A DNA stretch of 64,000 nt from JAAYOS01 sp050950785 (GCA_050950785.1 JBMNIG010000024.1:13009-77008); one strand, 5' to 3'. Positions 25,588-35,181 are shown, counted from the first letter of the stretch. Notes: a model not told the origin generated them from the letters alone. Program-made: numbers and translations.

Positions 25588-25872
25588 TTAGCCAAACAGA
25601 CGGCGCCAGAAGCCTTCGCTTCTTCGGATTTCGTCTTCGTACTCAAGAGCGCTGATGTTCCCTTCCACAGTAAGCTCACCAAGATCGACACTGAGCTTTT
25701 CAATACGCATATCGTTTCCCCGGACTGTGAGTGTACCTCTTGAAGTGTAGATTATTATCGACTCATCATCGAAGCTCTCAACATCTTCAACCCCAGAGAC
25801 GCTCAAGCGTTCGCGACTCTCCAAAATGATATTGTGCGGCATCTCAGTATTTTTGACCTGTTCATATGCCAT
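25588..25872 (-). CDS. yabP: Sporulation protein YabP
   Basis: A 94-residue YabP/YqfC-family protein: HNIILESRERLSVSGVEDVESFD, here split, then TSRGTLTVRGNDMRIEKL and VDLGELTVEGNISALEY. Each is characteristic. YabP is required for spore cortex assembly and is expressed in the mother cell under sigma-E in Bacillus. I could not identify a convincing sigma-E promoter in the 135-bp upstream gap. A strong GGGAGGAGG site precedes the ATG. It is direct evidence of an endospore-forming lineage. Confidence 0.92.
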   Translation of the reverse strand: MAYEQVKNTEMPHNIILESRERLSVSGVEDVESFDDESIIIYTSRGTLTVRGNDMRIEKLSVDLGELTVEGNISALEYEDEIRRSEGFWRRLFG

Positions 25873-26007
25873 AGAAAGACCCTCCTCCCGGCTTATACCG
25901 GATGATTTGTTCTTATTAGGACAAATCCATGCCTGTACAATTATATGTGAAGAGAGTTCCTATTAGTACATTTCCTACGTATTGTAGACAGATCAGAAAA
26001 ACTAAGG

Positions 26008-26250
26008 TCATCTAAGTTCCCTATACATGGCTGGTGCTTCCGCCTTTGAAACATGTTCGCTGACAGTTAGTACCTCAACCTTGACGGTCTTTTGGCCAAA
26101 CTGTATTTCAATAATATCACCTATCTTGACCTCGCGTGATGCCCTGGCTTGCACACCGTTGACCATTACCCTGCCGTTGTCACATGCCTCATTTGCCACG
26201 GTACGCCTTTTTATTAGCCGCGAGACCTTAAGATATTTATCAAGTCTCAT
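26008..26250 (-). CDS. rqcP: S4-domain RNA-binding protein RqcP (YabO/HslR-like)
   Basis: An 80-residue single S4 domain protein: MRLDKYLKVSRLIKRRTVAN, then GRVMVNGVQARASREVKIGD. RqcP binds stalled 50S-peptidyl-tRNA with RqcH during alanine tailing. It has an AGGAG ribosome binding site 6 nt before the ATG. The yabO-yabP-yabQ-divIC-yabR series in this order is the conserved Firmicute arrangement. Confidence 0.92.
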   Translation of the reverse strand: MRLDKYLKVSRLIKRRTVANEACDNGRVMVNGVQARASREVKIGDIIEIQFGQKTVKVEVLTVSEHVSKAEAPAMYRELR

Positions 26251-26330
26251 ATCTTGCTCCTGTAAAAAAACAAGCCAAGCACAACTCGCACCACGAGCTG
26301 TCCTTGACCCGTTTTCGTCTTTTGCTTGAA

Positions 26331-26609
26331 CTATTTGCCTTCAACGGCACTCTTGAGCGCTTTACCGGGTTTGAACACTGGCAGGCGAGTTGCTGGGATC
26401 TCAATGACTTCTTTAGTCCTGGGATTATGGCCGATGCGGGCCGCGCGGTCTCTAACCTCAAAAGATCCAAAACCAACAAGCTGGATCTTCTCTCCTTCAG
26501 CAAGGGTTTCCTTTATGACATCGAGAACAGCGTTGAGGGCCTTTTCCGCATCCTTCTTTGAAAGATTAGCTTTTTCTGCAACTGCGTTTACAAAATCTGT
26601 CTTATTCAT
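26331..26609 (-). CDS. hup: HU-family DNA-binding protein
   Basis: A 92-residue nucleoid protein with MNKTDFVNAVAEKANLSKKD, VGFGSFEVRDRAARIGHNP (split) and the DNA-wrapping arm ending KEVIEIPATRLPVFKPGKAL. I chose the ATG at 26609, six bases after AGGAGG; the longer frame adds 11 residues. It lies 35 nt after mazG and 80 nt before rqcP, the usual Firmicute order. Confidence 0.96.
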   Translation of the reverse strand: MNKTDFVNAVAEKANLSKKDAEKALNAVLDVIKETLAEGEKIQLVGFGSFEVRDRAARIGHNPRTKEVIEIPATRLPVFKPGKALKSAVEGK

Positions 26610-26644
26610 AATTATCCTCCTGAATAATGATTTACAAATCAAAT

Positions 26645-27445
26645 CTACGACTCTTCCGATTTAGCTTCCCGCCACAGGTTTTCAAGGTCGCTTTGACCTA
26701 ATTGGCCTGATGATGTGATTTCTGCGACCTTATTCTCCACAAAAGAGAAGTGTCGTACAAAACGGTCGCATGCTTTCTCCAACGCCCGTTCGGGATCAAC
26801 CTGCATGCTACGTGCCAATTCTACTACAAATAGTAATAACTCTCCGATAGCGTATTCGCCGAACTCAGCGCTTGAAAATCTGCCTTTGTTAGTTGAATCA
26901 ACGTCTTCTAGCAACGCTTCAAAGCTGTTGCGCCTGGTTTTTCTGTCAACACTCGGCAAAAGACCTGACTTTTCCGCCTTCTCGAGTGTTTTATCTGCGC
27001 GCCATAGTGAGGGCAAACTCCTTGCAACTGACTGTATAGCCTCTGTATGTGTAGCTTGTCCCTTTTGTTTGCGCTTTATTTCATCCCACTTTTCGAGAAC
27101 CTCCGGCGCTGTGCTCGCATCTACATCCCCAAAGATGTGAGGGTGGCGTTCAATCAGCTTCTTGCATACGCCTGTGCACACCGAGTCAATATCGAACCTC
27201 CCCTTTTCACGTTCCATCTGAGCATGAAAAACAACTTGCAGTAAGACATCACCAAGTTCCTCTCTAAGAAGCTCGGTATCTTCCATGTCTATGGCCTCGG
27301 CAGCTTCATACGCTTCTTCCAACAGATTTCTGCGAATCGACTGGTGAGTTTGTTCCCTGTCCCAGGGACAGTTCAAACGTAGTATTTCGACCAGCTTCAC
27401 CAAATCTTCAAAGACGTAATTTTCTTTGTAAACAAAATCTACCAT
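26645..27445 (-). CDS. mazG: Nucleoside triphosphate pyrophosphohydrolase MazG
   Basis: A 266-residue all-alpha NTP pyrophosphohydrolase that clears non-canonical or excess NTPs. The N-terminal MazG domain has CPWDREQTHQSIRRNLLEEAYE near 27-48 and REELGDVLLQVVFHAQ near 62 with the ExxE/ExxD metal ligands. A second, more divergent MazG domain (AEFGEYAIGELLLFVVELAR) is C-terminal, as in the two-domain type. I chose ATG at 27445, after AAGGA; the longer frame adds 14 residues. It lies immediately downstream of the broken spoVB, a conserved spoVB-mazG-hup order. Confidence 0.92.
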   Translation of the reverse strand: MVDFVYKENYVFEDLVKLVEILRLNCPWDREQTHQSIRRNLLEEAYEAAEAIDMEDTELLREELGDVLLQVVFHAQMEREKGRFDIDSVCTGVCKKLIERHPHIFGDVDASTAPEVLEKWDEIKRKQKGQATHTEAIQSVARSLPSLWRADKTLEKAEKSGLLPSVDRKTRRNSFEALLEDVDSTNKGRFSSAEFGEYAIGELLLFVVELARSMQVDPERALEKACDRFVRHFSFVENKVAEITSSGQLGQSDLENLWREAKSEES

Positions 27446-27500
27446 ATTATGATTCCTTATGCAAGTATTTTTTATAAAAAACATCAAGAATTTACGGCAT

Positions 27501-29093
27501 TTAACGAATTCGAAGTAAATTTGCTATCTTTTCTCCCTTTGGAAGCATCATTAGGTCCTCTTTAGTGACCGCACGTAGCAAAATAATAAGAATCAGGTAT
27601 ATAACCATTGCAGCTGCAATTGCACCTAATACAGCGATCTTCGTCGAAACATAAAGCGCCAAAAGCCCGTTTATAGCCCAAGCTGCGGCGGCCATAATAA
27701 CTGTAGCGATAAGCGGCCGGCCAAACATCCTCATAATGTTGGGGGCAGGTTTTACTTCGCGAGAAATCAAAATTAGATTGAGTACCATAATGGTAAAGTG
27801 ACACAGACAAGTGCCTATAGGAGGCGCCATTGATATTCAACTCAGGAATTCCGACCAAGTACCAATTTGCAACGATTTTCACTACTGATCCTGCAAGCAT
27901 GGTATATACAGGCAAGCGGACCTTACCTAAGCTTTGCAGAACGGCATTGCTCAATAAAACAATACAATTAAAAAGATACAGCAATTGCAAGTATTGTCAA
28001 CGGGGTGGTGGCGGCTCTGACCTCATCCGGGCTGCGCTGGAAAAGCAAATTCATAATCGGCCAAGCCAGTACCGAGAGTCCGGCCGCTGCCGGAAGCGCG
28101 AGTACCGATGTTACACGGAATGCCGTTTCAATAGTCCTGCTTGCCGAACGCCGGTCTCCTCGCGACATAGCCGCTGCCACGGCAGGTACAACGGAAACCG
28201 CAAACGGGACAATAAAGGAGGACGGGAAGTTGAACATGGTTTGAGCGATTCCGTATGCTCCGTATAACCACGTGGCATTCTTCTTCAGTAAATCCGGCAG
28301 CAAACTGTAGCCTTCGCATTACTAAAGCTGAGTCAGTAAAGTTTGTAAGCGCCAGAGCACCCGATCCAATGGTTATTGGTATCGCAATCGCAAGAATGCT
28401 CTTGGCAATGTCTCTTGCTTGTACGGCGTTGAGGTTGCGGTGCCCGTCGGAGGATTTCGATCAAAAGCTTTTCGCAAGATCAAGAAAAGCATAGCTATAA
28501 CGGTGCCCACTGTCATACCGAGCACCGAACCGGCAGCTACAACATCAGGGGTATAGCCTCGGGCAGCCAGATACATTGAGAAATATATCCCCAAAATCAC
28601 CTTTCCAAGTGCCTCAATGATCTGGGACAAGCCGGTAGGATACATATTCGAAAGGCCTTGGTAATATCCCCGCAAAGACGACATTACCGTCATAAAAAAG
28701 ATCGCGGGTGCTATTGCCCGGATGGTAAGAGGTGGAGCCTTTCGATGCCATCAAACCGGCAACCTCGCCGGCAAATACAAATGCCCCTATCGAAAACACC
28801 GCTCCGATCAACAGAAAGATGGACATGGCCACACGAAGTATTTTTCGTACTTCGCGGGCTCTGCCAAGTGCATTTGCTTCCGCAACCATTTTTGAAACGG
28901 CTACGGGAAGCCCGGCAGTTGATATTGTGAGCATTACGCTGTATATACTGTATGCAATATTGTAATGTCCTAAACCGTGGCCGCCCAAAATATTGACCAG
29001 GGGTATTTTGCCTATAAACCCGATAACCTTAACTATAGCAACCGCCGCAGCCAAAACCGCCGCACCCTGCAGGAAATTTTGTTTTCTTCTCAT
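27501..29093 (-). pseudogene. spoVB: spoVB-type oligosaccharide flippase, broken by about five frameshifts
   Basis: Joined frames give a full-length MOP/MATE-fold lipid flippase of about 530 residues, from MRRKQNFLQGAAVLAAAVAI to KGEKIANLLRIR. Shifts are placed near 28740 (after LMASKG), 28457 (after KAFDR), 28305 (after VMRRLQF), 27975 (after TILAIAV) and 27825 (after ELNINGA). Every segment keeps family-like sequence, so the shifts are either recent mutations or errors in the sequence. SpoVB exports peptidoglycan precursors for the spore cortex; loss would be expected to impair sporulation. Gene context (mazG, hup, yabPQ) supports SpoVB over MurJ. Confidence 0.82.
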
Positions 29094-29119
29094 AAGTTCA
29101 CAACCTTACCGCCTCAAAG

Positions 29120-30454
29120 TTATCTGAAAATGCTTGCAGCTCTCTCCGCCTCTCTCTTGGCCCTTTCCAGATCGATGGTAAGAAACTCCCTATCTTTATA
29201 TATTATCCTGCCTCGCACCATATTCATAATAACATCGCTGCCTCTTGCCGAATATACGAGATTGGATACGATGTCGTGTGATGGAATAAGGTGTGGTCTA
29301 TCAAAGTCAATAAGTATAAGATCTGCGTCCATGCCTTCCCTTATTATGCCGCACTCGGCGCCGCGGCCCTGGGCGTTCGCACCTCCGGAGGTCGCCATCT
29401 TCAAAGCCTGAGAGGCCTTTACAACGGTTGGGATCCAGCGTACGAACCTTTGCGACCAAAGAGGCCATTTTTACCTCTTCAAACATATCAAAAGAATTGT
29501 TTGATGATACTCCGTCAGTTCCCAAAGCGATGTTGATACCTGCCGTGAGCATCTCGGTCACCGGGGCGATGCCCGATGCAAGCTTCATATTGCTTACAGG
29601 ATTGTGAACAGCCGACACGTCCTTTTGCGAAAGTATCTCAATATCGTTTTGATCAACCCAGACACAGTGTGCGGCACTGGTAGGCACATCAAACACTCCG
29701 TACCGATCAAGAATTGCGGTCGGTGTCATTCCGTATTTTTCAACACATTTTTTCATGTTCCGATTTCGTCTCTGAGAGATGTACTTGCATCCGCATACCC
29801 TGCTTAGCAGCATACTCCGACAAAGCCACCCACACCTTTGGATGGGACGTATACTCTGCATGTATCGCAGCTTCAATGCAAATCCTTCCGTTATCAAAGC
29901 CGTGCCAGTCCTCAACCAGCTGAAAAAGTTCCTTTGCCCTACGGTCTGAATCCAGATCGTAGTCCTCCTCGAAGGATGTAATAGCCCGCGAGATATTTGC
30001 CTTTATACCCGCCGCTGCAACACGTGACGCAATTACGTCAGAGAAAAAATACATGTCTGAAAGTGAGGTAGTGCCGGATGCTATCATTTCGGCAATTGCC
30101 AGGTCAGTGAAAACCGCAGCTGTATCAGCGGTCAATTTGTCCTCCGCCGGAAAAAATATATGAATTGAGCCATGTCTGAAGATCATGATCATCAGCAAAA
30201 CCTCTGAATGCCGTCATCGGCAGGTGGGTATGGGCATTTATCAGACCGGGCATAAGGACTTTTCGTCTACCGTCTATCGACTCACCTTTGAAATCCTGCG
30301 GTGGTTCCTTGCCAACATAGGAGATTTTCTCATCCTCGACAAGAACAAAGGCGTCGTCAATAACCCTTATTTCTCCGATATTTGGCTTATCAACTCCACC
30401 TGGAATATCTACATCCTTTGAAACAACGGTCACATTTTCAAAAAGGACAGGCAT
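29120..30454 (-). pseudogene. mtaD-like MTA/SAH deaminase gene, broken by at least three frameshifts
   Basis: Joined frames give an amidohydrolase of about 440 residues of the 5-methylthioadenosine/S-adenosylhomocysteine deaminase type (COG0402). Landmarks are LMPGLINAHTHLPMTAFRG (HxH ligands), ASGTTSLSDMYFF, MQVHLSETKSEHEK, AAHCVWV, VSNMKLASGIAPV and ALGTDGVSSNNSFDMFEE. Shifts fall in an A6/T6 run at 30151-30156, another at about 29748-29753, and near 29424-29432. Two are in homopolymers, which fits sequencing error as well as mutation. Start ATG at 30454. It directly precedes spoVB. Confidence 0.8.
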
Positions 30455-30611
30455 TTAGATTTCCCCATTCCTGCGCATTATCAAAATATCCCGGAGAAAT
30501 AGCCTTCCCCGGGAGTCAGCTATCCGCTGAAAAAGTGCAGCGGCTCTCTCTGTAATTCCCCCCGTAGTACTAGTGAACACTTGTTGATGGGGGGATGTAC
30601 CGACTTACTCT

Positions 30612-31013
30612 CTACTCAAGTACTGCTCCGCAAGCAGGGCAGAACTTGTCGTCTCTGTTGCAGCGCTTGCCGCAGTCGGGATTTGGGCATTTGCGGGAGC
30701 GTTTCAGGGATTCGATCTTGCTGCGGAGCTGATCGATCTCTTCTCGCTTTTCATCGATTTTAAGAATCTGTTCTTCAATAGTAGAGGTCTCAATTACCGT
30801 CTCGTCCTTAGAAGCGTAGACCAGTCTGCCTATTTCCCGGTAGTGATCGTTGATCCCACCTTCAAGGTCGATGATGCGAAGGCTTAGCTTGGTTTGCTCC
30901 ACAACCTCTCCGGCCTTTTTGCTGGTTGCCTCTGCGGCACGACCGGCAGCATGACCGGCTGCTACGGCAGTTGTCTTTACAGCGCGCAGTAAGTTTTTAA
31001 GCTTTTCTTCCAT
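30612..31013 (-). CDS. Zinc-ribbon protein with coiled-coil region
   Basis: A 133-residue cytoplasmic protein. An Ala-rich N-terminal helix (residues 8-40) leads to a coiled coil near 65-105 (EEQILKIDEKREEIDQLRSK). A C-terminal double zinc ribbon has four cysteine positions, KCPNPDCGKRC and FCPACGAVLE. No enzymatic motif is present. Similar small proteins occur widely in Clostridia without a known role. AAGGAGG lies 10 nt before the ATG. The 157-bp gap to the next gene holds two short inverted repeats without U-tracts. Confidence 0.7.
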   Translation of the reverse strand: MEEKLKNLLRAVKTTAVAAGHAAGRAAEATSKKAGEVVEQTKLSLRIIDLEGGINDHYREIGRLVYASKDETVIETSTIEEQILKIDEKREEIDQLRSKIESLKRSRKCPNPDCGKRCNRDDKFCPACGAVLE

Positions 31014-31052
31014 GGAATCCTAACCTCCTTACAAAGTTGCAGCCCTCTTGGT

Positions 31053-31997
31053 TTAATAACTATGAATTCCTCCGCCCATGAATTCCCTAAGCAGTGATGT
31101 AGGAGGAACGAAACTCTCGTCGAGCTCCTCAAACAGGTCAAATGCCTTTTCAAGCTCTCTTATTTCCTGAATGCGAGGTGTCTTGGGATCGATATCCTCG
31201 ACGAATAGCTCCGCTGCCATCCTCTTGAGTGCGGGTACCTCATAGGGCAGTGAGGTATCAAAAATGATGTCTGCCGTGTTTTTGAAAGGCGAGATATACT
31301 TTTTCTCCCCACGTCGTACATTGTCCCACATTCTGAAAGTGTCGGCAGCACTTGCGCCTCGGAACTGCTTGTCACGAATAGCCCTTCGGGTGATCCGCAT
31401 CCACGTTCCCTTAAACACGACCCGTCCGTTATGTTCAACGTTTGAGCGTGCTGATATATAAACCTTAGTTGCATATCGGCCTTCGCCATGCAATGTCAGC
31501 TTTTCATTAAGTGCATGTATTCCTTCAAATATTGCTATTTCATTTTTGTTTAGTTGCAAAGGAACGGCCCTGTCGGGATTCCTTTTTTGATTTTTGAACT
31601 CAAACTTCGGAATCAGCACCTCCCGTCCCATGTCAAGGTCGAGAAAATGCTGTGCTAAAAGTGGAATGTCAAGACAATCCGGGGACTCAAAGTCATAGTC
31701 TCCGTTTTCGTCTCTGGGTGCTGTTTCGGGATCGACGTCACGAAAGTAGTTGTCAAGGGAAATCGTATGTGTGATGATCCCCTTCTCCTCCAACGCCAAT
31801 TCAATATTCTTGGCAGTTGTTGTCTTGCCGGAACCAGAGGGACCGGATAGCAGTACGATCCTGCTGCGGTCCATATTGCTCAAAATGACTTCTGCAGCAC
31901 GGCTAACGTTGCCTTCATACACCGCATCACATTCCCTTACAAACGCTTCAGGCTCCTCAAGTACACGACGATTTATATCATCTAATAGGTAGGCCAT
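31053..31997 (-). CDS. P-loop nucleoside kinase, uridine kinase-like
   Basis: A 314-residue kinase of the uridine kinase/phosphoribulokinase superfamily. Walker A GPSGSGKTTTA is at about 50-60; SLDNYFRDVDPETAPRDENG near 80 and DYDFESPDCLDIP near 105 match the nucleoside-binding lid; FEGIHALNE near 160 is Walker B-like; RITRRAIRDKQFRGAS near 207 is the mobile Arg-rich lid. This is the core of the longer Clostridial nucleoside kinases that often carry an N-terminal TGS/threonyl-tRNA synthetase-like part, absent here. Precise substrate unknown, probably uridine/cytidine. GAGGAG precedes the ATG, 13 nt after the hemZ stop. Confidence 0.8.
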   Translation of the reverse strand: MAYLLDDINRRVLEEPEAFVRECDAVYEGNVSRAAEVILSNMDRSRIVLLSGPSGSGKTTTAKNIELALEEKGIITHTISLDNYFRDVDPETAPRDENGDYDFESPDCLDIPLLAQHFLDLDMGREVLIPKFEFKNQKRNPDRAVPLQLNKNEIAIFEGIHALNEKLTLHGEGRYATKVYISARSNVEHNGRVVFKGTWMRITRRAIRDKQFRGASAADTFRMWDNVRRGEKKYISPFKNTADIIFDTSLPYEVPALKRMAAELFVEDIDPKTPRIQEIRELEKAFDLFEELDESFVPPTSLLREFMGGGIHSY

Positions 31998-32010
31998 GTG
32001 CTAATCTCCT

Positions 32011-33483
32011 CTATCTGTAAAATGAGCGAATTTTCTGATCATCGGAGTCGATCTTCTCGCCGGACTTTATATACTCGGTTGGGAATTTGTTATTTGCAAC
32101 TCTGAGAATTCTTTTCCCGTCGTTACTTACTAACTTTGTGACTCCACCTGCCCCTACCGAGATTATCGTCTGGAACTCCTCCATTATGCAGATATTATAT
32201 ATACTCTCCCAGCCCGGTAGCGTCCAACCGGTATTTTCGAGGGAGGCCATCATGTATTTCTGTCTATAGAGGTAGTATGGCTGATATCCGCTATTATACA
32301 AAAATTTCATAGCAAAGTCCAGCATTACCATAGTATCTGAGGATCTATTTTCCAATGTTGCGCTGTCCACAAGATCGGAACCCCGCTTCAATGCAAGTGT
32401 GTGCACCGTCAGATTCTCCGGTCGCAATGCTCCCAATTGGAGTAGCGTGGACTTGAAACCTTCAACGCTGTCGCCAGGCAATCCGGCTATCGTATCCATG
32501 TTGATACAGTTGAAACCGCATTCTCTGGCTTGTTCAAATGCGCGCAACACATCCTCCGGTGTATGGGGACGCCTGTTTACCCGAAGGACATCCTCAGACA
32601 TAGATTGTGGATTTATGCTTATACGTCCCGCTCCGTTTGAACGGATGACTCGCAACTTTTCTGGTGTTATAGTGTCGGGTCGACCTGCTTCCACAGTATA
32701 TTCATATATATCGTTTAGATCAAATGCTTGAGCGATCTCATTCATCAATCTCTCAAGTTGTGATGCACTAAGTGAGGTGGGAGTGCCACCCCCTATATAT
32801 ACCGATGCGACTTTTAGACCAAGTTCTTTTACCAGCATACCTCTCTGCCTTATCTCCTTGGACAGCGTTTCGAGATAAGGTTCAATGAGGTGCCCGGATT
32901 TGCCAGTCTCACTGCTCACAAAAGAGCAGTAAGCACAGCGGGATGGACAAAAAGGTATACCCACATAAATGGATATATCCTTATCACTTAGCTTACGTTT
33001 GACTTCAAGTCCGTGTGACGCCGCCTCCACAGCAAGTTTTGCCCGTTTGGGAGAAAGATGGTATCTATCGACAAGCTCCCTCTTCGTGGAAGCATGTGTT
33101 TGGCCACTTTCCAACATCCGCAAAATCAGCTTGGTGGGACGCACTCCCGTTAAAGATCCCCAGGGAAACTCCGCTCCGGTAGCCTGTCGAACGGCTTTGA
33201 AGACAGATAGTTTCAGGGTATGCTGTTCCCGCCTTATGCGTTCATTTTCAGAGAAAACTCCTTCAATTTGCGCACGGGCAGTTTTTCTATATCTTTTCCC
33301 GTCAAGCACAAGCTCAGCGGTTGCCGTCACATATTTACGGCCGTATGACAGGGAAGAGATAAGTCTGTCCCCGGTTTCATCGGGTCGGATATCCTCGCAG
33401 AGAGTAGCCTTCCTATTCAAAAACGCCACTACAGCCTGTTCGATCGAGTACCGATGGTTGTGGCCAATAAGGTACAGTTTCAT
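32011..33483 (-). CDS. hemZ: Coproporphyrinogen dehydrogenase HemZ (radical SAM)
   Basis: A 490-residue radical SAM protein of the HemN-like HemZ family. GIPFCPSRCAYCSF near 172 supplies the three cysteines of the 4Fe-4S cluster, VYIGGGTPTSL near 219 the SAM-binding glycines, and the C-terminal HemN-type domain follows to IRSFYR. An N-terminal ~165-residue domain precedes the barrel, as in Firmicute HemZ. It is classified as oxygen-independent coproporphyrinogen III oxidase, though this role is uncertain and no other haem genes are nearby. Its ATG overlaps the upstream MBL gene stop as ATGA, indicating coupled translation. Confidence 0.88.
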   Translation of the reverse strand: MKLYLIGHNHRYSIEQAVVAFLNRKATLCEDIRPDETGDRLISSLSYGRKYVTATAELVLDGKRYRKTARAQIEGVFSENERIRREQHTLKLSVFKAVRQATGAEFPWGSLTGVRPTKLILRMLESGQTHASTKRELVDRYHLSPKRAKLAVEAASHGLEVKRKLSDKDISIYVGIPFCPSRCAYCSFVSSETGKSGHLIEPYLETLSKEIRQRGMLVKELGLKVASVYIGGGTPTSLSASQLERLMNEIAQAFDLNDIYEYTVEAGRPDTITPEKLRVIRSNGAGRISINPQSMSEDVLRVNRRPHTPEDVLRAFEQARECGFNCINMDTIAGLPGDSVEGFKSTLLQLGALRPENLTVHTLALKRGSDLVDSATLENRSSDTMVMLDFAMKFLYNSGYQPYYLYRQKYMMASLENTGWTLPGWESIYNICIMEEFQTIISVGAGGVTKLVSNDGKRILRVANNKFPTEYIKSGEKIDSDDQKIRSFYR

Positions 33484-34118
33484 CCCTCGGTACTCCTGAT
33501 GGCTTCTAGCATGTTTACATTGTGTGACCGTTCTCTGGACAGAGTAGTTTTCACGTCATGACCCGGGTAGACGTCGTAATCGCCCACAAGAGCATACAGC
33601 TTTCTCAGTGAACGAAGCATTTCACTGTAATCCCCTCCAGGCAGATCGCAGCGCCCACAGTCGTCCTCAAAAAGTGTGTCACCACTAAACATCGCATTGC
33701 CACATATTATTACAGCAGATCCCGGTGTATGACCGGGTGTCAGCAGATAGGTAAATCTCATGTCACCTATCTCATAGCAGCTACCATCCGTTGCGAGAAA
33801 GTCAGGCTCAATCGGTAACTGATTCATATTGACCAGGTTCGCCAGCGACCTGTCAGCCTGCCTCAAAGCTTCTGCATCACCTTCGGCAATCACCACTTTA
33901 GCTCCTGTAATGTCCTTTAGCTCAGGAACTGCCATAATGTGATCAAAATGCCCATGGGTCAGAAAAATATATTTCAGCTCAAGTGATTTCTCATTGAGAA
34001 ATTTGCAAATTTTATCTGCATCTGCACCCGGATCTATCACCGCGGCACCGCCCGATTCGTTATAAACAACATAACAGTTGGTTCGTAAATGGCCTACAAT
34101 TAGTGTTTCAATATTCAT
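33480..34118 (-). CDS. Metallo-beta-lactamase-fold hydrolase, glyoxalase II-like
   Basis: About 212 residues. THGHFDH near 55 is the HxHxDH zinc motif; LTPGHTPGSAVI near 132, SGDTLFEDDCGRCDLPG near 150 and YPGHDVKTTL near 190 supply the other ligands. This is the small glyoxalase II-like group (YqgX/YcbL) common in Firmicutes; the substrate may be S-lactoyl-bacillithiol or another thioester, not established. I chose ATG at 34118, after AAGGTGG; the longer frame uses a TTG. It overlaps hemZ by 4 nt. Confidence 0.85.
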   Translation of the reverse strand: MNIETLIVGHLRTNCYVVYNESGGAAVIDPGADADKICKFLNEKSLELKYIFLTHGHFDHIMAVPELKDITGAKVVIAEGDAEALRQADRSLANLVNMNQLPIEPDFLATDGSCYEIGDMRFTYLLTPGHTPGSAVIICGNAMFSGDTLFEDDCGRCDLPGGDYSEMLRSLRKLYALVGDYDVYPGHDVKTTLSRERSHNVNMLEAIRSTEG

Positions 34119-34183
34119 GCAATCCACCTTGATACTCAATTATACTGTGACAGTATATTCCTTCATACGTCTTAACTTTATTA

Positions 34184-34645
34184 TTATTTCCGATTGTTTC
34201 TCATAACTTCGGTGTCCATGACTATAGTAACCGGTCCATCGTTGTGGGACACCACAGCCATATCTCCTCCGAACACACCGGTCTGGACGTCCCTTCCTCC
34301 GGAGCGGCAAATCTCCACAAATTTTTCGTAAAGCTCATTTGCTTTATCAGGACTTGCTGCTGCTGTAAAGTCAGGTCTGCGACCTTTGCGGCAGTCAGCG
34401 ATCAAAGTGAAGTTTGGGACCACGACAATACTGCCTGCGATATCATCCACCGACTTGCCCATCTTTCCGTTTTCATCCTGGAAAATGCGAAGCCCGATCA
34501 CTTTGCCCGCAAGATACGCTGCTTCATCCTCCGTATCAGTTTCAGAGACTCCTAAAAGCACTAACAATCCATCACTTATTCTGGCAGTGCACTTACCATC
34601 AACCTCAACCGATGCACTCTTTACTCTAGTAATAACCGCTACCAT
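34184..34645 (-). CDS. dtd: D-aminoacyl-tRNA deacylase
   Basis: A 153-residue DTD that hydrolyses D-aminoacyl-tRNA and Gly-tRNA(Ala), preventing D-amino-acid incorporation. MVAVITRVKSASVEVDGK opens the protein and the Gly-cisPro element SHNDGPVTI is near 134. The active-site strand reads VVPNFTLIADCRKGRRPDF, where most homologues have SQFTL. The rest of the fold and length are normal. GGGTGG lies 4 nt before the ATG. It sits in a run of same-strand genes with rlmH and walJ. Confidence 0.93.
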   Translation of the reverse strand: MVAVITRVKSASVEVDGKCTARISDGLLVLLGVSETDTEDEAAYLAGKVIGLRIFQDENGKMGKSVDDIAGSIVVVPNFTLIADCRKGRRPDFTAAASPDKANELYEKFVEICRSGGRDVQTGVFGGDMAVVSHNDGPVTIVMDTEVMRNNRK

Positions 34646-34704
34646 TTATCCACCCTCATGTTAACGTAATATATTCAAAAAAAGCAAAACGATACATACC
34701 GGTA

Positions 34705-35181
34705 TCATTTGTGATATTTACCACCCTGCAATATCGTAAAGGCGCGGTATAGCTGCTCAAGCAGCATAACACGCGCCAAATGATGCGGAAACGTCATGTC
34801 GGACATGGAGAGTCTCATATCAGCGCGGCGTTTCAGCTCGGTGGACAGGCCATTTGACCCGCCAATAATGAAAACTAGATGCGACACTCCCTGTGAAGTA
34901 TAACCAGCTATCTTTTCAGAAAATGCCTCAGAATCGGTCTTTTCGCCCTCAATACATAACGCAATGATTGCGGCCCGGGAAGGCAATTTCATTCTCCGAT
35001 ACTCTTGAGTCAGAGCTGCGGAAATCTCTGCCTCTGACGGAGTTTTTCCCAGTGGTGTCTCCGCCACCTCTGTTATAGAGATCCGACAATATGCACCGAG
35101 CCTCTTAATATACTCCTCAGCGGCCGCTGTATAGTGACGTTCTTTCATTTTTCCAACACATATAAGCTGAATATTCAACAT
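34705..35181 (-). CDS. rlmH: 23S rRNA pseudouridine-1915 N3-methyltransferase
   Basis: A 158-residue SPOUT methyltransferase acting on helix 69 of assembled 70S ribosomes. MLNIQLICVGKMKERHY begins the protein; FIIGGSNGLS near 104 is the SAM-binding knot loop and HLARVMLLEQLYRAFTILQG-GKYH is the C-terminal knot and substrate tail. I chose ATG at 35181 with AGGAAG upstream; the longer frame adds ten residues. walJ followed by rlmH is a common Firmicute order. Confidence 0.96.
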   Translation of the reverse strand: MLNIQLICVGKMKERHYTAAAEEYIKRLGAYCRISITEVAETPLGKTPSEAEISAALTQEYRRMKLPSRAAIIALCIEGEKTDSEAFSEKIAGYTSQGVSHLVFIIGGSNGLSTELKRRADMRLSMSDMTFPHHLARVMLLEQLYRAFTILQGGKYHK

